From: Rhynchopus sp. YZ270_cl-10
Taxonomy: Eukaryota; Euglenozoa; Diplonemea; Diplonemida; Diplonemidae
DNA: 64,000 nucleotides
Reading direction: 5' to 3'
NCBI GenBank assembly: GCA_964035575.1
Contig: OZ037858.1
Location: 744,001 to 808,000 of the forward strand
Below, one piece after another: positions 63,101 through 64,000 of this stretch. Numbering within the stretch: the stretch's first letter is position 1; each line of letters begins with the position of its first letter. The notes beneath the pieces are model-generated. The model was not told the origin of the DNA and did not search any database. It saw nothing but the letters and a program-made list of their open reading frames with translations. Both the position numbers and the translations under genes were made by a program.

Positions 63101-63757
63101 CGTTTCATCCAAGCCAACCGGGGTGCCTTTGTGCTGCTGCCAAGCACCTCCGGCAGCCGTGTGCGCACCAACGCCATCGGCCTGCAGTGCACCCTGCGTC
63201 GCACAGAGGACCTGAGCAACGGGCACACCACAGCCTCCGTCTACGTTGGCCACCGCATCCGCATCACCAGCCACGAAACCGCCTCTGAGGGTCACACCAG
63301 CGCTGAGGTCGAGTTGTACACAGACTCCAACGAAGGCACATACGAGGCACTGGCCGCAACACACCACCTTCAGCGCATTGTGAAGGACTTCTTCCGCACG
63401 CAGACACACGACATGCAGGCCCAGGTGGAGCGCTTTGCAGGGCCGGAACCTTCCTTGGTGCCCTTGCCATCCACGCACCAGGGGCGTGTCCCGCTTGGAG
63501 CCACGCGGTATACGTTCTGGGTGGCGGCGGTGCTCTCGCATTTGCGGATTCTCTCGAAGAGAGCAAAGCCGACGCTTGTTGGGGAGAAGGACTGCGTCAG
63601 CCGTGCCACGGCGCTTGCACACACCATTGGCTCGGCCATGCGCCAGACAGGCAACAACCAAGTCACCGACGGAAGGCGTCAGGCCGAGTATGAGAGACAC
63701 GGCTACCCTGCCAGGCGCAACGACTACCACAACCGCGGTGAGATCAGAGCTGCGTGA
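60174..63757 (+). CDS. PUB-NZF-RING-LON-like ubiquitin ligase
   Basis: Exons 60174-60328, 61330-61408 and 61655-63757 give 778 residues. The first splice is fixed by protein logic: AVETLLQYADNIAKNPSADK joins YRNVNQQNKNFVERV and then LMELMGFSPLISEGRLIM, a complete PUB domain (about 27-100). An acidic linker leads to an NZF zinc finger at 258-280, WACIRCTF...CDMCG, with the Thr-Phe pair and the Met that bind ubiquitin in NPL4. A C3HC4 RING spans C442-x2-C445-x11-C457-x-H459-x2-C462-x2-C465-x11-C477-x2-C480. Residues about 520-690 (VLLPVLIGDDSPCPGSTCKL onward) resemble the LON substrate-binding fold of LONRF ligases. PUB domains bind VCP/p97, so a p97-linked E3 for ubiquitinated clients is likely. 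The 1-kb first intron holds several repeat modules and an unexplained open frame. Confidence 0.85.
60606..60638. repeat. Stem-loop family member with 13-bp stem
   Basis: AAGGTGACTAAGC (60606-60618) and its perfect complement (60626-60638) enclose ATGAGAG. It is the longest stem in the family and is followed by GGTCATCTTATAAAC, a T-run and AAG. It lies in intron 1 of the ligase gene. Confidence 0.85.
60674..61240 (+). other. Open frame inside a ligase intron, origin unknown
   Basis: A 188-codon open stretch inside intron 1 of the ligase gene. It lacks an ATG near its start and is not part of the host protein, because the PUB domain is continuous across the intron. The translation is protein-like, with DLTFAASKRDTPFRTYLTKL, LWWVITLEWSKEPRD and VSCVELAVDFELRTRVFL. 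The pattern of a basic, Trp-rich tail with VELAVDFE reminds me of C-terminal parts of retroelement-like proteins in protists. I do not have enough to name it, and it may be a captured gene fragment instead. Confidence 0.5.
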
Positions 63758-64000
63758 AAACCGTCAGAATGTGACACTGTTGCTCTCCATACGTTCCCCC
63801 TCACCCACACCCCTTCCCTTGTTAACTCTCCCTTTTAGATCTTTTAGAATACACCTAGAAACCTTGCCAGAGAAAAGTACAGATTTGTTTTGCAGATGTG
63901 GCCATGTGGGGCTATGCCAGTTCAAGGTGGCTAAGCACGGAGAGGCTTAGGTTCACTCTGAACTCCATTTTTTTGTTTTTTTTTTGTTTCATACCTGTGG
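63758..64000. other. Downstream flank with stem-loop family member
   Basis: Spacer. At 63931-63950 lies CTAAGC-ACGGAGAG-GCTTAG, then GTTCACTCTGAACTCC and T-runs. No gene begins before the window ends. Confidence 0.6.

Overview
The window looks like nuclear DNA of a flagellated protist. Genes have GT-AG introns of about 50 bp to 1 kb and GC-rich coding exons. They are set in AT-rich spacers full of homopolymer runs and small dispersed repeats. I make 21 confident or likely protein genes. All but one lie on the + strand, and most start codons sit a short way after a pyrimidine tract and AG. That one-way layout, the trans-splice-like leaders, a paraflagellar-rod-like protein and a PEX11 of trypanosome-like length suggest Euglenozoa, perhaps a diplonemid. 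This is inference; no rRNA, spliced-leader RNA or intact tRNA gene is present to settle it.

Layout. 1-13 kb: GINS subunit PSF2, an unknown protein with RP(A/S)SA motifs, a SUMO/ULP-type protease whose intron holds a 7-bp satellite, and a five-exon coiled-coil protein; an 878-bp foldback element with target duplications lies between them. 13-24 kb: a WD40/coiled-coil protein, a large secreted or membrane protein with N-glycan-rich and KKPKK repeat regions, and a DUF3754/TMEM143-type protein. 24-37 kb: CUB-tyrosinase, glutathione S-transferase, cathepsin L-like protease, two long coiled-coil proteins (the second paraflagellar-rod-like) and PEX11. 37-46 kb: two nearly identical NOT3/5-type CCR4-NOT subunit genes in direct repeat. 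45-50 kb: a MYCBPAP-type axonemal protein and an SH3-like protein. 50-57 kb: mostly repeats, one minus-strand methyltransferase candidate and one small unknown gene. 57-64 kb: an unknown SH3-like protein, a two-RRM protein with a His-rich linker, and a PUB + NZF + RING + LON-like ubiquitin ligase.

The most unusual signals are four. (1) The PUB/NZF/RING/LON domain combination. (2) A 40-bp sequence found twice, each time just upstream of a start codon and flanked by its own direct repeat, like a tiny insertion. (3) A dispersed stem-loop family in which the loop ACGAGAG is kept while the stems change together; related modules lie next to real 3' splice sites. (4) A NOT3 duplication whose homology starts at the leader acceptor and stops within a few bases of the stop codon, introns included.

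The genes do not form an operon. They cover general housekeeping (replication, deadenylation, SUMO/ubiquitin, peroxisome or glycosome) with a flagellar share (MYCBPAP-like, rod-like and coiled-coil proteins).
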